This document shows, piece after piece, positions 6,218 to 7,154 of a stretch of 7,154 bases of DNA (positions are counted from its first letter, which is position 1; every line of letters starts with the position of its first letter). This stretch comes from Spirochaetia bacterium. Its GTDB lineage: Bacteria > Spirochaetota > Leptospiria > Leptospirales > Leptonemataceae. A program made the translations under genes and the position numbers. Below the pieces are notes generated by a model. That model ran no database searches, was not told the origin of the DNA, and worked only from the letters and a program-made list of their open reading frames with translations. Where the stretch lies: positions 1-7,154 of the forward strand of contig JAOUOA010000129.1 of NCBI GenBank assembly GCA_029880625.1. Direction: 5' to 3'.

Positions 6218-7154
6218 ATGTATTTATCTGCCGTATCCGCAACTGAAGAAAAGTCTAAAAATACCCCCCTAAAACTCTTTCGGGATCTGCTGGAGCATCC
6301 CGATTATTCTGATCTTTCTGAAAATGACTTTTCTGGTTTTTCTTCTTTTGAATCCCCGCTTCTGATTCCTGACATGGAAAAAGCTGTATCTTATTTGAAA
6401 GATGCCATCAGCGGTAAAAAACATATTTCCATTTTAGGGGACCGGGATGTCGACGGTGTTGCATCAACAGCCATGCTGGGATCTTTTCTAAAAGAACATC
6501 ATGAAAAAAACGGAGGGAGACTTTCAATTCGTGTTTCCGATTCCGGAGATGATTATGGAATTTCCGGAAATCTCTACAAGGATCTGCTTGAGCTAAAGGC
6601 AGATCTGTATATCTTTCTTGATATGGGTAGTTCGCATCGGGAAGAAGTTTCTGCACTGATTGAAAATGATTCAAAAGTAATTATTCTGGATCATCACCAA
6701 ATTCCAGATGAAGGCCCGGTCTTTGAAGATTCAGCATTTGTCAATCCTGTAAGAAATCCTGCTCTTTCTAAATTTGCAACAGTCATGGTTTGTTTAAAAT
6801 TTCTATCTGCGTACGCACTTTCCTGTACAAAAGAATGGGAAACTGCATATTTGTTAAACTTTGACAGCTATTCTTCAGGAAATGTTGCGAAGCCTCTTTA
6901 TCGATGCGGCCTTTATCTGGGATCATTTTCTGATTCAAGCGAAGCAAAAATATTTCTCAAAGAAAAATTTCCTGATCTTGAAATCACTGAACTGAACAAT
7001 GAACAAAATGGGCCGCAGTTTATCGGGAAACGTGATATTCAAAAGATTTTCAAGGATTTCAATTCAGGAGGAGGACTTCTTCTTGCTGCAAGAATCCGGA
7101 CCATGCCTCGAATGTCGCGGTTCCTTCACGGCCTTACGGATCTTCTTTCCGTCG
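6218..7154 (+). CDS. DHH-family phosphoesterase, RecJ-like (3' end cut off)
   Basis: The frame is open from ATG 6218 to the window edge (312 codons, no stop), so the protein continues beyond it. It shows the DHH phosphoesterase metal-binding signatures in RecJ order: motif I ILGDRDVDG (72-80, acids D75, D77, D79; RecJ normally GDYDVDG), motif II LDMGSS (134-139, D135) and motif III LDHH (157-160), then 'FVNPVRNP' (174-181), which matches the VNP segment of RecJ. RecJ is a 5'-3' single-strand DNA exonuclease in recombination and mismatch repair. The canonical fourth motif (LGT-AD) is not evident where expected; the corresponding stretch reads 'YLLNFDSYSSGNV' (211-223), with D216 the only candidate acid. 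The N-terminus also lacks the typical RecJ lead-in. A diverged RecJ or another DHH phosphoesterase is possible, so I give no symbol. There is no Shine-Dalgarno before the ATG. Confidence 0.82.
   Translation, partial: MYLSAVSATEEKSKNTPLKLFRDLLEHPDYSDLSENDFSGFSSFESPLLIPDMEKAVSYLKDAISGKKHISILGDRDVDGVASTAMLGSFLKEHHEKNGGRLSIRVSDSGDDYGISGNLYKDLLELKADLYIFLDMGSSHREEVSALIENDSKVIILDHHQIPDEGPVFEDSAFVNPVRNPALSKFATVMVCLKFLSAYALSCTKEWETAYLLNFDSYSSGNVAKPLYRCGLYLGSFSDSSEAKIFLKEKFPDLEITELNNEQNGPQFIGKRDIQKIFKDFNSGGGLLLAARIRTMPRMSRFLHGLTDLLSV

Noticed and set aside
6408..6674. 88-codon minus-strand frame
   Set aside because: Lies antisense to DHH motifs I and II of the RecJ-like gene, which explain the sequence better.

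Overview
The window is A+T-rich (about 60% A+T by eye) bacterial DNA, densely packed with protein genes. I saw no tRNA, rRNA, insertion sequence, CRISPR array or obvious phage gene. The organism looks Gram-negative-like: it has an exported or lipoprotein-type YidD relative with a loose lipobox (F-I-S-C), a DXP-type vitamin B6 gene (pdxB), queuosine maturation and MutY. A spirochaete (Leptospira-like) or a neighbouring phylum would fit, but this is inference and no marker gene settles it.

Layout. Positions 1-4579 hold five plus-strand genes packed as one probable operon: the 3' part of an ABC-2 permease (cut by the window start), a second ABC-2 permease, pdxB, queG and mutY. The junctions are a 6-base gap, a 20-base overlap and two 4-base ATGA overlaps, so translational coupling is likely. 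Next is a minus-strand gene (about 5516 to 4569) for an unrecognised envelope protein. It has a signal-like segment, a TPR-like region and a C-terminal PGSGQ membrane domain, and its 3' end overlaps mutY by 11 bases. Diverging from it, with start codons that may share one CATG, is a small YidD-domain gene (5515-5964). After a 253-base A+T-rich spacer comes a plus-strand DHH-family (RecJ-like) phosphoesterase, from 6218 through the right edge; it is partial.

How the genes relate. The two permeases should form the membrane part of one ABC exporter, whose ATPase gene would be expected just upstream. PdxB (pyridoxal phosphate synthesis), QueG (last step of tRNA queuosine) and MutY (repair of A:8-oxoG) share no pathway; QueG and MutY both carry [4Fe-4S] clusters. 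The RecJ-like gene adds a second nucleic-acid enzyme.

The least ordinary part is the divergent pair at 4569-5964: a YidD-like domain predicted to sit outside the cytoplasmic membrane beside a TPR/PGSGQ membrane protein. I see no defence system, toxin-antitoxin pair or other clearly new machine. That pair and the divergent DHH protein with its apparently leaderless start are the best candidates for something undescribed.
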